From contig NZ_JAQIYM010000010.1 of NCBI RefSeq assembly GCF_028823535.1, positions 1 through 64,000 of the forward strand: a stretch of DNA of 64,000 nt, in the 5' to 3' direction. Both the position numbers and the translations under genes were made by a program. Below are positions 16,573 through 25,618 of the stretch, piece by piece. The DNA is from Pseudomonas serbica (lineage in GTDB: Bacteria > Pseudomonadota > Gammaproteobacteria > Pseudomonadales > Pseudomonadaceae). The notes under the pieces are model-generated. The model did not search any database, was not told where the DNA came from, and saw nothing but the letters and a program-made list of their open reading frames with translations. Every line of letters starts with the position of its first letter. Position 1 is the stretch's first letter.

Positions 16573-17016
16573 ATGTCCACCCAAGCAAAGCAACAAGCGA
16601 ATCAGACGATCAGCGGCTTCGAGCCCTATGTTCAGAAAGCTGGCGAAGAGTACATGGGCGAGCCCATGCGCAAGCACTTCACCAAGGTTCTGAATCAGTG
16701 GAAAAAAGAGCTGATGGAAGGTGTCGACAAGACTGTGGACCACATGAAGGACGAAGCGGCCAACTTCCCGGACCCGGCAGACCGTGCCAGCCAGGAAGAA
16801 GAGTTCGCTCTCGAGCTTCGCGCCCGCGATCGTGAACGCAAGTTGATCAAGAAGATCGACAAGACGCTTCAGCTGATCGAAGACGAAGAGTACGGCTGGT
16901 GTGAGTCCTGCGGCATCGAGATCGGCGTCAAGCGCCTCGAGGCACGTCCTACCGCTGACTTGTGCATCGACTGCAAGACACTGGCAGAAATCAAGGAAAA
17001 GCAAGTCGGCAAATAA
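16573..17016 (+). CDS. dksA: RNA polymerase-binding transcription factor DksA
   Basis: This 147-residue secondary-channel factor works with ppGpp to control rRNA and amino acid promoters. The N-terminal globular part is followed by the long coiled-coil hairpin (about 33-110) carrying the DPADRASQEEE tip with acidic residues. The four-cysteine zinc finger CESC ... CIDC is at about 114-138, so this is the canonical zinc form, not the Cys-poor DksA2. It is followed by its own terminator. Confidence 0.97.
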   Translation: MSTQAKQQANQTISGFEPYVQKAGEEYMGEPMRKHFTKVLNQWKKELMEGVDKTVDHMKDEAANFPDPADRASQEEEFALELRARDRERKLIKKIDKTLQLIEDEEYGWCESCGIEIGVKRLEARPTADLCIDCKTLAEIKEKQVGK

Positions 17017-17033
17017 TCGCGACTTGAACGAAG

Positions 17034-17060
17034 AACGGGGCGTGCGAACGCTCCGTTTTT
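17034..17060 (+). terminator. dksA terminator
   Basis: AACGGGGCGT / ACGCTCCGTT stem (one G-T pair), loop GCGA, then TTTTT. It lies 18 nt after the dksA stop. Confidence 0.85.
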
Positions 17061-17093
17061 GTTTCTGATGTTTTTTTGGCTTTAAATGCATTC

Positions 17094-17990
17094 ATGACCG
17101 CCATCACCTCCCCCGCCTATATCGGGCGTTTTGCCCCCACGCCCAGTGGCCACCTGCATTTCGGTTCGCTGGTCGCGGCACTGGCTTCGTACCTGGACGC
17201 CCGCTCAGTGGGTGGCCGCTGGCTGATGCGCATGGAAGACCTGGATCCGCCCCGTGAAGAACCCGGCGCCCAGGCGGCCATACTCAAGGCTCTGGAAAGC
17301 TACGGCTTCGAGTGGGATGGCGACCTGGTTCGCCAAAGCGATCGCCACGAGGCCTACGCCGAAGCGCTCAATCGCCTGTTCAATCAGGGCCTGGCCTACG
17401 CCTGTACCTGTTCGCGCAAACAGCTGGAGCCGTATCACGGGATTTATCCGGGGCTGTGCCGCAATGCCGGCCATGGCACTGATGGTGCGGCCATCCGCCT
17501 GCGCGTACCGGAACTGGAATATCACTTCCTCGACCGGGTGCAGGGTCAATACCGCCAACACCTGGGACGCGAAGTCGGCGATTTTGTGATCCGCCGCCGC
17601 GACGGGCTCTACGCCTATCAATTGGCCGTGGTCCTGGACGATGCCTGGCAGGGCATTACCGACATCGTTCGCGGTGCCGACCTGCTGGACTCCACACCCC
17701 GCCAACTCTACCTGCAAGAACTGCTCGGCCTGCCTCAACCCCGTTACCTGCATATCCCGCTGATTACCCAGCCAGACGGCAACAAACTCGGTAAATCCTA
17801 CCGTTCGCCGCCGTTGACCGAAGATCAGGCAACGCCACTGTTGCTGCGGGCGTTACGCGCACTGGGACAGAAACCGGGAACCGAGCTGGCCTGCGCCACG
17901 CCACGGGAAGTGCTGGACTGGGGCATCGCCCACTGGGACGCCTTGTTGATCCCGCGCACACTGAGCCTGCCTGAGGCACAGCTACAGTGA
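17094..17990 (+). CDS. gluQ: Glutamyl-Q tRNA(Asp) synthetase
   Basis: The product has 298 residues and is a truncated glutamyl-tRNA synthetase paralogue lacking the anticodon-binding domain. It glutamylates the queuosine at position 34 of tRNA-Asp. It has the class I HIGH-type motif in APTPSGHLHFGS, zinc-binding cysteines in ACTCSRKQ and PGLC, and a KMSKS-like GNKLGKS. I start at MTAITSP (17094), where the family alignment begins; no strong ribosome site is present. The dksA-gluQ linkage is conserved in gammaproteobacteria. Confidence 0.94.
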   Translation: MTAITSPAYIGRFAPTPSGHLHFGSLVAALASYLDARSVGGRWLMRMEDLDPPREEPGAQAAILKALESYGFEWDGDLVRQSDRHEAYAEALNRLFNQGLAYACTCSRKQLEPYHGIYPGLCRNAGHGTDGAAIRLRVPELEYHFLDRVQGQYRQHLGREVGDFVIRRRDGLYAYQLAVVLDDAWQGITDIVRGADLLDSTPRQLYLQELLGLPQPRYLHIPLITQPDGNKLGKSYRSPPLTEDQATPLLLRALRALGQKPGTELACATPREVLDWGIAHWDALLIPRTLSLPEAQLQ

Positions 17991-18067
17991 TCGTACTTGC
18001 AGTGGCGCGCCCATCCGTTACCATCGCCGCACGTTTTCGGGCACGGGCATAAAAAAGAGAGGCCGGG

Positions 18068-18244
18068 ATGTACATCTATCGCTTGGTCCTGCTCCTGGTA
18101 GTGGGGATTTACCTGTTTTCCCCGGCCATCATGGATTGGTGGATCGACGCCACGGGCGCCTGGTATCGCCCTTATCTGCTCTGGCTGATCCTGATCGTCG
18201 TGACCTTCATCCTGCAGAGCCAAAAAGATGCCGATGAGCTTTAG
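18068..18244 (+). CDS. cbrX: CbrX, small membrane protein coupled to cbrA
   Basis: A 58-codon gene: MYIYRLVLLLVVGIYLFSP..., then DWWIDATGAWYRPYLLWLI..., ending QKDADEL. Two hydrophobic helices (about 4-20 and 34-50) are separated by a Trp-rich loop. It matches the small gene described upstream of cbrA in P. putida (cbrX), whose translation is coupled to cbrA. The frame overlaps the cbrA start by 11-17 nt, which supports coupling. GAGAGGCCGGG stands just before the ATG. The biochemical role is unknown; it may modulate CbrA. Confidence 0.85.
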   Translation: MYIYRLVLLLVVGIYLFSPAIMDWWIDATGAWYRPYLLWLILIVVTFILQSQKDADEL

Positions 18245-21182
18245 CCTGACCCAGATGATCCTGATCAGCGCCGCCTACCTGGCGGTACTGTTCGGCGTGG
18301 CCTGGGTCAGCGAACGGGGCATGATCCCGCGGGCGATCATTCGCCACCCGCTGACCTACACCCTGTCGCTGGGGGTCTATGCCAGTGCCTGGGCCTTTTA
18401 TGGCACCGTGGGCCTGGCCTATCAGTATGGCTACGGCTTCCTGTCCAGCTACCTGGGCGTTTCCGGCGCATTCCTGCTGGCGCCGGTGCTGCTGTATCCA
18501 ATCCTGAAGATCACCCGCACCTATCAACTCTCGTCCCTGGCCGACCTGTTTGCGTTCCGCTTTCGCAGCACCTGGGCCGGCGCGCTGACCACGGTTTTCA
18601 TGCTGGTCGGGGTTCTGCCCCTGCTGGCGCTGCAGATCCAGGCGGTCGCCGATTCCATCGGCATCCTCACCCGCGAGCCGGTACAGCATCGCGTGGCGCT
18701 GAGTTTCTGTGCCCTGATCACGTTGTTCACGATTTTCTTCGGCTCCCGGCACATCGCCACCCGGGAAAAACATGAAGGCCTGGTGTTCGCAATTGCCTTC
18801 GAGTCGGTGATCAAGTTGATCGCCCTGGGCGGCGTCGGCCTCTATGCGCTGTATGGTGTATTCGACGGCCCGCAACAGCTGGAGCTGTGGCTGCTGCAAA
18901 ACCAGACCGCCCTCGCCGCGCTGCACACGCCATTGCAGGAAGGCCCTTGGCGTACGCTGCTGCTGGTGTTCTTCGCCTCGGCGATCGTCATGCCGCACAT
19001 GTACCACATGACCTTCACCGAAAACCTCAATCCGCGCTCGCTGGTCAGCGCGAGCTGGGGCTTGCCGCTGTTCCTGTTGCTGATGAGCCTGGCGGTACCG
19101 CTGATTCTCTGGGCGGGCCTGAAACTCGGCGCCACCACCAACCCGGAATACTTCACCCTGGGTATCGGCATCGCTGCCAACAGCAAGGCCCTGGCATTGC
19201 TGGCCTATATCGGCGGCCTGTCCGCCGCCAGCGGCCTGATCATCGTCACCACCCTGGCCCTGTCCGGCATGGCCCTGAACCACCTGGTGCTGCCGCTCTA
19301 CCAGCCACCGGCCGAAGGCAACATCTACCGCTGGTTGAAGTGGACCCGTCGGGCCCTGATCGTCGCCATCATCATGGCTGGCTACGGCTTCTACCTGATG
19401 CTGGGTGCCGAGCAGGACCTGGCCAACCTCGGCATCGTCGCTTTCGTCGCCACCCTGCAGTTCCTGCCTGGCGTGCTGTCTGTACTGTATTGGCCGACCG
19501 CCAACCGTCGCGGCTTCATTGCCGGGCTGCTGGCGGGGATCCTGGTGTGGCTGGTGACCATGCTGCTACCGCTGGTCGGCAACCTGCAGGGCTTCTATAT
19601 ACCGTTGTTGAACATGATCTACGTGCTCGACGACACCAGTTGGCACATGGCCGCGATCGCCTCCCTGGCCGCCAACGTGCTGATGTTCACCCTGATTTCG
19701 CTGTTCACCAATGCCAGCACCGAAGAAGCCAGCGCCGCCGAAGCCTGCGCCGTGGACAACGTGCGCCGCCCGCAACGCCGGGAGCTGCATGCCGCCTCGC
19801 CCCAGGAGTTCGCCACCCAGCTGGCCAAACCGCTGGGTGCCAAGGCCGCGCAGAAGGAAGTCGAGCAGGCCCTGCGCGATCTCTACCTGCCCTTCGACGA
19901 ACGGCGGCCGTACGCCCTGCGCCGCTTGCGCGACCGCATCGAAGCCAATCTCTCCGGCCTGATGGGACCGAGCGTGGCCCAGGACATGGTCGAGACGTTC
20001 CTGCCCTATAAGGCCGGCGGTGAAAACTATGTCACCGAAGACATCCACTTCATCGAAAGCCGCCTCGAGGACTACCACTCGCGCCTGACCGGCCTGGCCG
20101 CCGAACTCGATGCCCTGCGCCGTTATCATCGCCAGACCCTGCAGGAGTTGCCGATGGGCGTCTGCTCGCTGGCCAAGGACCAGGAAATCCTCATGTGGAA
20201 CAAAGCCATGGAGGAACTGACGGGGATCGCCGCGCAGCGCGTGGTCGGTTCGCGCCTGAGCACCATTGCCGACCCGTGGAAAGCGCTGCTGCAAGGCTTC
20301 ATCAACGTGCCGGATGAGCACTTGCACAAACAGCACCTGGCCCTCGACGGCCAGACCCGCTGGCTGAACCTGCACAAGGCGGCGATCGACGAGCCGCTCG
20401 CACCAGGCAACAGTGGCCTGGTACTACTGGTGGAAGACTTGACCGAAACCCAGATGCTCGAAGACAAACTGGTGCATTCCGAGCGCCTGGCCAGCATCGG
20501 TCGCCTGGCTGCGGGCGTGGCCCATGAAATCGGCAACCCGATCACCGGCATTGCCTGCCTGGCGCAGAACCTGCGCGAAGAGCGCGAGGAAGACGGCGAA
20601 CTCAAGGAAATCAGCGGGCAGATCCTCGAACAGACCAAGCGCGTGTCGCGCATCGTGCAATCGTTGATGAGCTTCGCCCACGCCGGCAGCCACCAGCACA
20701 GCGACGAACCCGTTTGTCTGGCGGAAGTGGCGCAGGATGCCATCGGCCTGCTGGCCCTGAACCGGCGCAATTTCGAAGTGCAGTTCTACAACCTGTGCGA
20801 TCCCGACCACTGGGTCGAAGGCGACCCGCAGCGGCTCGCCCAGGTATTGATCAACCTGCTCTCGAACGCCCGCGACGCCTCGCCCCCCGGCAGCGCGGTG
20901 CGGGTCAAAAGCGAAGCCGGCGAACACACGGTCGATCTGATCGTGGAAGACGAAGGCAGCGGAATTCCACAGAGCATCATGGACCGATTGTTCGAACCCT
21001 TCTTCACCACCAAGGACCCGGGTGAAGGTACCGGTCTGGGCCTTGCACTGGTCTATTCCATCGTTGAAGAGCATTATGGACAAATCACCATCGACAGCCC
21101 GGCTGATGTACAGAGCCAACGCGGCACCCGGATCCGGGTGACTTTACCGCGTCATGTCGAAGCGACGTCCGCTGTGAACTGA
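18234..21182 (+). CDS. cbrA: CbrA, transporter-coupled sensor histidine kinase
   Basis: The product has about 982 residues. Residues 1-500 form a sodium:solute symporter (SSS)-like bundle of about 13 helices, which in CbrA is linked to histidine uptake. A PAS region (about 630-740) follows, then the kinase core. The core has an H-box AAGVAHEIGNP, an N-box NLLSNARDA and G-boxes DEGSGIP and GEGTGLGLAL. It phosphorylates CbrB to control use of poor carbon and nitrogen sources. The start may be 18228 or 18234; both overlap cbrX. The second gives the N-terminus MSFSLTQ seen in homologues as I recall them. Confidence 0.95.
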   Translation: MSFSLTQMILISAAYLAVLFGVAWVSERGMIPRAIIRHPLTYTLSLGVYASAWAFYGTVGLAYQYGYGFLSSYLGVSGAFLLAPVLLYPILKITRTYQLSSLADLFAFRFRSTWAGALTTVFMLVGVLPLLALQIQAVADSIGILTREPVQHRVALSFCALITLFTIFFGSRHIATREKHEGLVFAIAFESVIKLIALGGVGLYALYGVFDGPQQLELWLLQNQTALAALHTPLQEGPWRTLLLVFFASAIVMPHMYHMTFTENLNPRSLVSASWGLPLFLLLMSLAVPLILWAGLKLGATTNPEYFTLGIGIAANSKALALLAYIGGLSAASGLIIVTTLALSGMALNHLVLPLYQPPAEGNIYRWLKWTRRALIVAIIMAGYGFYLMLGAEQDLANLGIVAFVATLQFLPGVLSVLYWPTANRRGFIAGLLAGILVWLVTMLLPLVGNLQGFYIPLLNMIYVLDDTSWHMAAIASLAANVLMFTLISLFTNASTEEASAAEACAVDNVRRPQRRELHAASPQEFATQLAKPLGAKAAQKEVEQALRDLYLPFDERRPYALRRLRDRIEANLSGLMGPSVAQDMVETFLPYKAGGENYVTEDIHFIESRLEDYHSRLTGLAAELDALRRYHRQTLQELPMGVCSLAKDQEILMWNKAMEELTGIAAQRVVGSRLSTIADPWKALLQGFINVPDEHLHKQHLALDGQTRWLNLHKAAIDEPLAPGNSGLVLLVEDLTETQMLEDKLVHSERLASIGRLAAGVAHEIGNPITGIACLAQNLREEREEDGELKEISGQILEQTKRVSRIVQSLMSFAHAGSHQHSDEPVCLAEVAQDAIGLLALNRRNFEVQFYNLCDPDHWVEGDPQRLAQVLINLLSNARDASPPGSAVRVKSEAGEHTVDLIVEDEGSGIPQSIMDRLFEPFFTTKDPGEGTGLGLALVYSIVEEHYGQITIDSPADVQSQRGTRIRVTLPRHVEATSAVN

Positions 21183-21204
21183 GACCGTCGAGAGTATCGA
21201 ATCA

Positions 21205-22644
21205 ATGCCGCACATTTTGATCGTCGAAGACGAAACCATTATCCGCTCCGCCTTGCGCCGCCTGCTGGAACGCAACCAGTACCAGGTCAGCGAAGCCGGT
21301 TCAGTGCAGGAAGCACAAGAACGCTTCACCATTCCCACGTTCGACCTGATCGTCAGTGACCTGCGCCTGCCGGGCGCGCCGGGCACCGAGTTGATCAAGC
21401 TGGGCCAGGGCACTCCGGTGCTGATCATGACCAGCTACGCCAGCCTGCGCTCGGCGGTGGACTCGATGAAGATGGGCGCGGTGGATTACATCGCCAAGCC
21501 TTTCGATCATGACGAAATGCTCCAGGCCGTCGCACGCATCCTGCGCGACCGGCAATCGGCGCAAGCCAGTGTCGAACCGGTTGCCGCCAAAGCCGGCAAT
21601 GGCGCGGCAAAACCCGGTAGCGACAACAGCAACGGTGAAATCGGCATCATCGGCTCGTGCCCACCGATGCAGGACCTGTATGGCAAGATCCGCAAAGTTG
21701 CGCCGACCGACTCCAATGTCCTGATCCAGGGCGAATCAGGTACCGGTAAGGAACTGGTGGCGCGTGCCCTGCACAACCTCTCCAAGCGGGCCAAGGCGCC
21801 GATGATCTCGGTGAACTGCGCGGCCATTCCGGAAAGCCTGATCGAGTCGGAACTGTTCGGCCACGAGAAAGGCGCATTCACCGGCGCCAGCGCCGGCCGT
21901 GCCGGCCTGGTGGAAGCGGCGGATGGCGGCACCCTGTTCCTCGATGAAATCGGTGAGCTGCCACTGGAGGCCCAGGCGCGCCTGCTGCGCGTGTTGCAGG
22001 AAGGTGAAATTCGTCGAGTGGGCTCGGTCCAGTCGCAGAAAGTCGATGTGCGCCTGATCGCCGCGACCCACCGCGACCTCAAGAGCCTGGCGAAGATCGG
22101 CCAGTTCCGTGAAGACCTGTATTACCGACTCCACGTGATCGCCCTGAAACTGCCCGCCCTGCGCGAGCGCGGCGCGGACGTCAATGAAATCGCCAACGCC
22201 TTCCTGGCGCGCCAAAGCGCTCGGATCAACCGTACAGACCTGAGGTTCGCCGCGGACGCCGAGCAAGCCATTCGTCACTACTCGTGGCCAGGCAACGTTC
22301 GCGAACTGGAAAACGCGGTCGAGCGGGCTGTCATCCTGAGCGAGAGCGCGGAAATTTCCGCCGAGCTGCTGGGCATCGACATCGAACTGGGTGACCTGGA
22401 AGACGACGAGTTCATCGGCCTGCCTCCGCAACAGGGCGGCGGCAATGCCGGCAACAACAATCATGAGCCGACCGAAGACCTGTCCCTGGAAGACTACTTC
22501 CAGCACTTCGTGCTTGAGCATCAGGATCACATGACCGAAACAGAGCTGGCGCGCAAACTCGGGGTCAGTCGCAAATGCCTGTGGGAACGCCGTCAGCGCC
22601 TGGGCATCCCGCGGCGCAAAACCGGGGTGGCCAGCGAAAGCTGA
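21205..22644 (+). CDS. cbrB: CbrB, NtrC-family sigma-54 response regulator
   Basis: The product has 479 residues. It has a receiver domain with phospho-acceptor in VSDLRLPG (about Asp-52), and an AAA+ sigma-54 activation domain with Walker A GESGTGKE (about 175), intact GAFTGA (about 222) and WPGNVREL. A C-terminal helix-turn-helix reads ETELARKLGVSRKCLWERR. It partners CbrA, encoded 22 nt upstream, and drives the sigma-54 promoter of crcZ located directly downstream, where its predicted site is also found. Confidence 0.97.
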   Translation: MPHILIVEDETIIRSALRRLLERNQYQVSEAGSVQEAQERFTIPTFDLIVSDLRLPGAPGTELIKLGQGTPVLIMTSYASLRSAVDSMKMGAVDYIAKPFDHDEMLQAVARILRDRQSAQASVEPVAAKAGNGAAKPGSDNSNGEIGIIGSCPPMQDLYGKIRKVAPTDSNVLIQGESGTGKELVARALHNLSKRAKAPMISVNCAAIPESLIESELFGHEKGAFTGASAGRAGLVEAADGGTLFLDEIGELPLEAQARLLRVLQEGEIRRVGSVQSQKVDVRLIAATHRDLKSLAKIGQFREDLYYRLHVIALKLPALRERGADVNEIANAFLARQSARINRTDLRFAADAEQAIRHYSWPGNVRELENAVERAVILSESAEISAELLGIDIELGDLEDDEFIGLPPQQGGGNAGNNNHEPTEDLSLEDYFQHFVLEHQDHMTETELARKLGVSRKCLWERRQRLGIPRRKTGVASES

Positions 22645-22691
22645 ACCCCACCTGTCTCATGTGCGGGTAACACATGATTTTGTGAAAAAAC

Positions 22692-22717
22692 TGTTACCTC
22701 AGGTTTTTCACGTAACA
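22692..22717 (+). promoter_or_regulatory. CbrB-type upstream activating sequence for crcZ
   Basis: TGTTAC-N14-GTAACA, the interrupted palindrome known for CbrB binding. It lies about 125 nt upstream of the -24 element, a normal distance for a sigma-54 enhancer. A further GGTAACA (22666-22672) and GGTAAC (22733-22738) flank it and may be half sites. Confidence 0.8.
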
Positions 22718-22721
22718 GAAG

Positions 22722-22756
22722 CCGGGGCTTACGGTAACGAAGCCCCGGTTTTTTTT
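22722..22756 (+). terminator. cbrB terminator
   Basis: CCGGGGCTT / AAGCCCCGG stem, 9-nt loop ACGGTAACG, then eight T. Strong intrinsic terminator between cbrB and crcZ. Its loop contains a GTAAC half site. Confidence 0.9.
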
Positions 22757-22815
22757 GGCCCTCATCTACCCCCTCCATCCGCCTAACCCCTTGTTTTACT
22801 GGGGTTCGCAAAAGT

Positions 22816-22831
22816 TGGCACGCACCCTGCT
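22816..22831 (+). promoter_or_regulatory. Sigma-54 promoter of crcZ
   Basis: TGGCACG-N4-CTGCT with GG at 22817-22818 and GC at 22829-22830, separated by exactly 10 nt: a near-perfect -24/-12 element. The start point is expected near 22842. Confidence 0.93.
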
Positions 22832-22841
22832 ATATGTTTGG

Positions 22842-23215
22842 TACAAGAACAATAACAAGCAATGCACAAGACAATAAAAATAAGACGTATCGACTCACGC
22901 ACAATAAAAACAAGACGGCGAGAGGCGCAGCTAACTGATTCTTTTGGAGAGGCGTTGTATTTGGGGCTTGCCCCACGACCAGGCCGAGAACAACAAAAAA
23001 CTGTCTTAAGACAGAGCCTGAACTGGTTGGATCGCAAGATCACTGCAGCACAGCGACCAAAGCAATCCGTTTGCTCTTGGCTCCCGATTGGGAGGGTCAT
23101 GAAGGAAAGCTTCATGGCGAGGGCACTCAACAAAAACAAGAAGCCCGAAACCAATAACAAAAATAGAGCATGCAACTACTTCTTGGGGAGCTTCGGCTCC
23201 CCTTGTAGTTTCTGC
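22842..23215 (+). ncRNA. crcZ: CrcZ, Hfq/Crc-sequestering small RNA
   Basis: About 374 nt between cbrB and pcnB, the conserved location of crcZ. It contains six A-rich CA motifs of the AANAANAA type, at about 22845, 22867, 22901, 22989, 23129 and 23149. These bind Hfq with Crc and thereby relieve catabolite repression when CbrAB is active. The 3' end is a long hairpin, AACTAC..GGGGAGC-TTCG-GCTCCCC..GTAGTT. Transcription starts from the sigma-54 promoter just upstream. Exact ends are inferred. Confidence 0.93.
23174..23214 (+). terminator. crcZ 3' hairpin / terminator
   Basis: Composite stem: GGGGAGC/GCTCCCC closed by a TTCG tetraloop, extended by AACTAC/GTAGTT across small internal bulges, then TTTCTG. 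Likely the end of CrcZ. Confidence 0.8.
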
Positions 23216-23353
23216 GATTTGCCTGCCCCGCCTCGCTCCTACAGCTCAAATCTGCTGTGTCCTACACCATCCCCCGACTAAATGCTAGAATCCCCGCCCA
23301 TCATGCGGTCATTCTTCGTTTTTGGCCGAACATTCCTTCAAACAGTGCATCCC

Positions 23354-24754
23354 ATGCTGAAGAAGCTGTTCCAGTCATTCCGTACTCCCGTGCGTCGTAC
23401 GCAACACATTCGCAGCACGCCTGAAGTGCTCAACAGCGGTCAACATTCGCTGCAAAAGGGGCAATTCAGCCGTTACGCGGTGAACATCGTCGAACGCCTG
23501 CAGGGCGCCGGTTACCAGGCCTATCTGGTTGGCGGCTGTGTGCGTGACATGCTGCTCGGCATCACGCCGAAAGACTTCGACGTCGCCACCAGCGCCACCC
23601 CTGAACAGGTACGCGCCGAATTCCGTAACGCACGGATCATCGGCCGCCGGTTCAAACTGGTGCATATCCACTTTGGTCGCGAAATCATCGAAGTTGCGAC
23701 CTTCCGCGCCAATCACCCGCAAAACGACGAAGAGGAAGATCAAAATCAATCCTCGCGAAACGAAAGCGGGCGCATCCTGCGCGATAACGTCTACGGGACC
23801 CTGGAAGAAGACGCGCAACGTCGCGACTTCACCATCAACGCCCTGTACTACGACCCGGTCAGCGAACGCATCCTCGATTACGCCAACGGCGTGCACGACA
23901 TTCGCAACCAACTGATCCGCCTGATTGGCGACCCCAAGCAGCGCTACCAGGAAGATCCGGTGCGGATGCTGCGCGCCGTGCGGTTTGCCGCCAAGCTGAA
24001 TTTCGGCATCGAAAAACACAGCGCCGCGCCTATCCGCGATCTCGCGCCCATGCTGCGCGAGATCCCGTCGGCCCGCCTGTTTGAAGAAGTGCTCAAGCTG
24101 TTCCTGTCCGGTCACGCGGCCGACACCTTTGAAATGCTGGTCGACCTGCAATTGTTCGATCCACTGTTCCCGGCCAGCGCCGAGGCGCTGGAATACAACC
24201 CGACCTACACCCACACCCTGATCAGCGAAGCCCTGATCAACACCGACCTGCGCATCAAGCAGAACAAACCGGTGACCCCGGCGTTCCTGTTTGCCGCCCT
24301 GCTCTGGCCTGCCCTGCCGGCACGCGTATTGCGTTTGCAGGACCGTGGCATGCCACCGATCCCGGCGATGCAGGAAGCCGCTCACGAACTGATTGCCGAG
24401 CAATGCCAACGCATCGCGATCCCGAAACGCTTCACCCTGCCGATCCGCGAGATCTGGGACATGCAGGAGCGCCTGCCACGGCGCAGCGGCAAACGGGCCG
24501 ACCTGCTGCTGGACAATCCACGATTCCGCGCTGGCTACGACTTCCTGCTGCTGCGCGAAAGCGCCGGCGAGCAGACCGATGGCCTGGGCGAATGGTGGAC
24601 GGACTACCAGGATGCCAATGACAGCGAACGTCGCGACATGATTCGTGACCTCAGCGGCAAGGACGACGGCACCGGCGGCCCACGCAAACGTCGCCGCAGC
24701 GGCGGCTCCAAGCGCAAGCGCGCAGCGGACGCATCGAGTACCACGGGCGAGTAA
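23354..24754 (+). CDS. pcnB: Poly(A) polymerase I
   Basis: The product has 466 residues and adds 3' poly(A) tails that target RNA for decay. The nucleotidyltransferase head has VGGCVRDMLLG and PKDFDVATSA with the catalytic aspartates (about residues 67-90). The RNA-binding domain and a strongly basic C-terminal tail (KRRRSGGSKRKR) follow. I start at MLKKLFQSF (23354), as in relatives. The longer in-frame extension upstream lacks a ribosome site and reaches toward crcZ. folK follows 3 nt after the stop codon. Confidence 0.94.
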   Translation: MLKKLFQSFRTPVRRTQHIRSTPEVLNSGQHSLQKGQFSRYAVNIVERLQGAGYQAYLVGGCVRDMLLGITPKDFDVATSATPEQVRAEFRNARIIGRRFKLVHIHFGREIIEVATFRANHPQNDEEEDQNQSSRNESGRILRDNVYGTLEEDAQRRDFTINALYYDPVSERILDYANGVHDIRNQLIRLIGDPKQRYQEDPVRMLRAVRFAAKLNFGIEKHSAAPIRDLAPMLREIPSARLFEEVLKLFLSGHAADTFEMLVDLQLFDPLFPASAEALEYNPTYTHTLISEALINTDLRIKQNKPVTPAFLFAALLWPALPARVLRLQDRGMPPIPAMQEAAHELIAEQCQRIAIPKRFTLPIREIWDMQERLPRRSGKRADLLLDNPRFRAGYDFLLLRESAGEQTDGLGEWWTDYQDANDSERRDMIRDLSGKDDGTGGPRKRRRSGGSKRKRAADASSTTGE

Positions 24755-24757
24755 TCC

Positions 24758-25243
24758 ATGGAACGCATCTACATCGGCATGGGCAGCAACCTGGCTGACC
24801 CCGCCGAACAACTGCGCAGCGCCGTAGAGGCGCTGGCACAGTTGCCGCACTCGGAGCTTGTCGGGGTTTCAGCCTTCTATCAAAGCGACTCGTTGCTGCC
24901 CGGCCAGCCGCGTTACACCAACGCAGTGGCCGCGCTCGACAGCACGCTGCCCCCCCTAGAGCTACTCGACGCCCTGCAGTCAATCGAGAACGGCCAGGGC
25001 CGCGAGCGCCTCGAGCGCTGGGGGCCGCGTACGCTGGATCTGGACATCCTGCTGTTCGGAGCCCGCCTGATCGACGAGCCTCGCCTGAGAGTCCCTCATT
25101 ACCATATGCAGGAACGGGCATTCGTGCTGTATCCCCTGGCCGAACTGGCTCCCGCCGACTTGCGCCTTGCCGATGGCCGCACACTGGCCGACTTGCTCGC
25201 TTCGTGCCCGTTCGTCGGGCTGGAACGCCTCCCTTCGAGCTGA
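24758..25243 (+). CDS. folK: 2-amino-4-hydroxy-6-hydroxymethyldihydropteridine pyrophosphokinase
   Basis: The product has 161 residues, normal for HPPK. It transfers pyrophosphate from ATP to 6-hydroxymethyl-dihydropterin in folate synthesis. Motifs: GMGSNL near the N-terminus, and RWGPRTLDLDILLFG carrying the magnesium-binding Asp pair. It starts 3 nt after pcnB. The pcnB-folK-panB-panC order is common in gammaproteobacteria. Confidence 0.96.
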   Translation: MERIYIGMGSNLADPAEQLRSAVEALAQLPHSELVGVSAFYQSDSLLPGQPRYTNAVAALDSTLPPLELLDALQSIENGQGRERLERWGPRTLDLDILLFGARLIDEPRLRVPHYHMQERAFVLYPLAELAPADLRLADGRTLADLLASCPFVGLERLPSS

Positions 25244-25254
25244 CCAAGCCCCCC

Positions 25255-25358
25255 TGTGGGTGCGGGCTTGCTCCGGGCGGCGTTCCGACGAAAGCGGTGC
25301 ATCAATCAACACAGATGTTGAATGTCAGGCCTCCTTCGCGAGCAAGCCCGCTCCCACA
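25255..25358. repeat. REP-like inverted element (imperfect)
   Basis: Arms TGTGGGTGCGGGCTTGCTC and GAGCAAGCCCGCTCCCACA enclose about 65 nt. The internal sequence is diverged (GAAAGCGGTGCAT...). Related by sequence to the elements at 29170-29259 and 49670-49758. Confidence 0.75.
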
Positions 25359-25446
25359 TTGGATTGTGTTGCTCCTGCAGAATTTGCTGAAACGCATCAG
25401 TCAACCCGGTAACACCCCACGCGTAACAATGCGGTAACACACGCAA

Positions 25447-25475
25447 TTGACTTCCCACGTTCTCCTCACGACTAT
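25447..25475 (+). promoter_or_regulatory. Candidate panBC promoter
   Basis: TTGACT (25447-25452), a 17-nt spacer and GACTAT (25470-25475). The -35 is good, the -10 weak. Three GTAACA direct repeats stand just upstream at 25409, 25423 and 25434. Confidence 0.35.
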
Positions 25476-25618
25476 AGGCGTCCCGCTGCCGTCACCGCGG
25501 CATCAAGGGCGCAATCCAGGCCTTAAAAGCACGACAAAAGACCGTGCGCCTGTATTCAACGAAGAATCACGCGCGTTACTCGCAGTAGTTTCCACAGCGC
25601 CTGAATGAGGAACTTTTC

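Noticed and set aside
22783..23281. Short frames on both strands across the crcZ region
   Set aside because: They coincide with the sRNA and its sigma-54 promoter, lack ribosome sites, and match no family.
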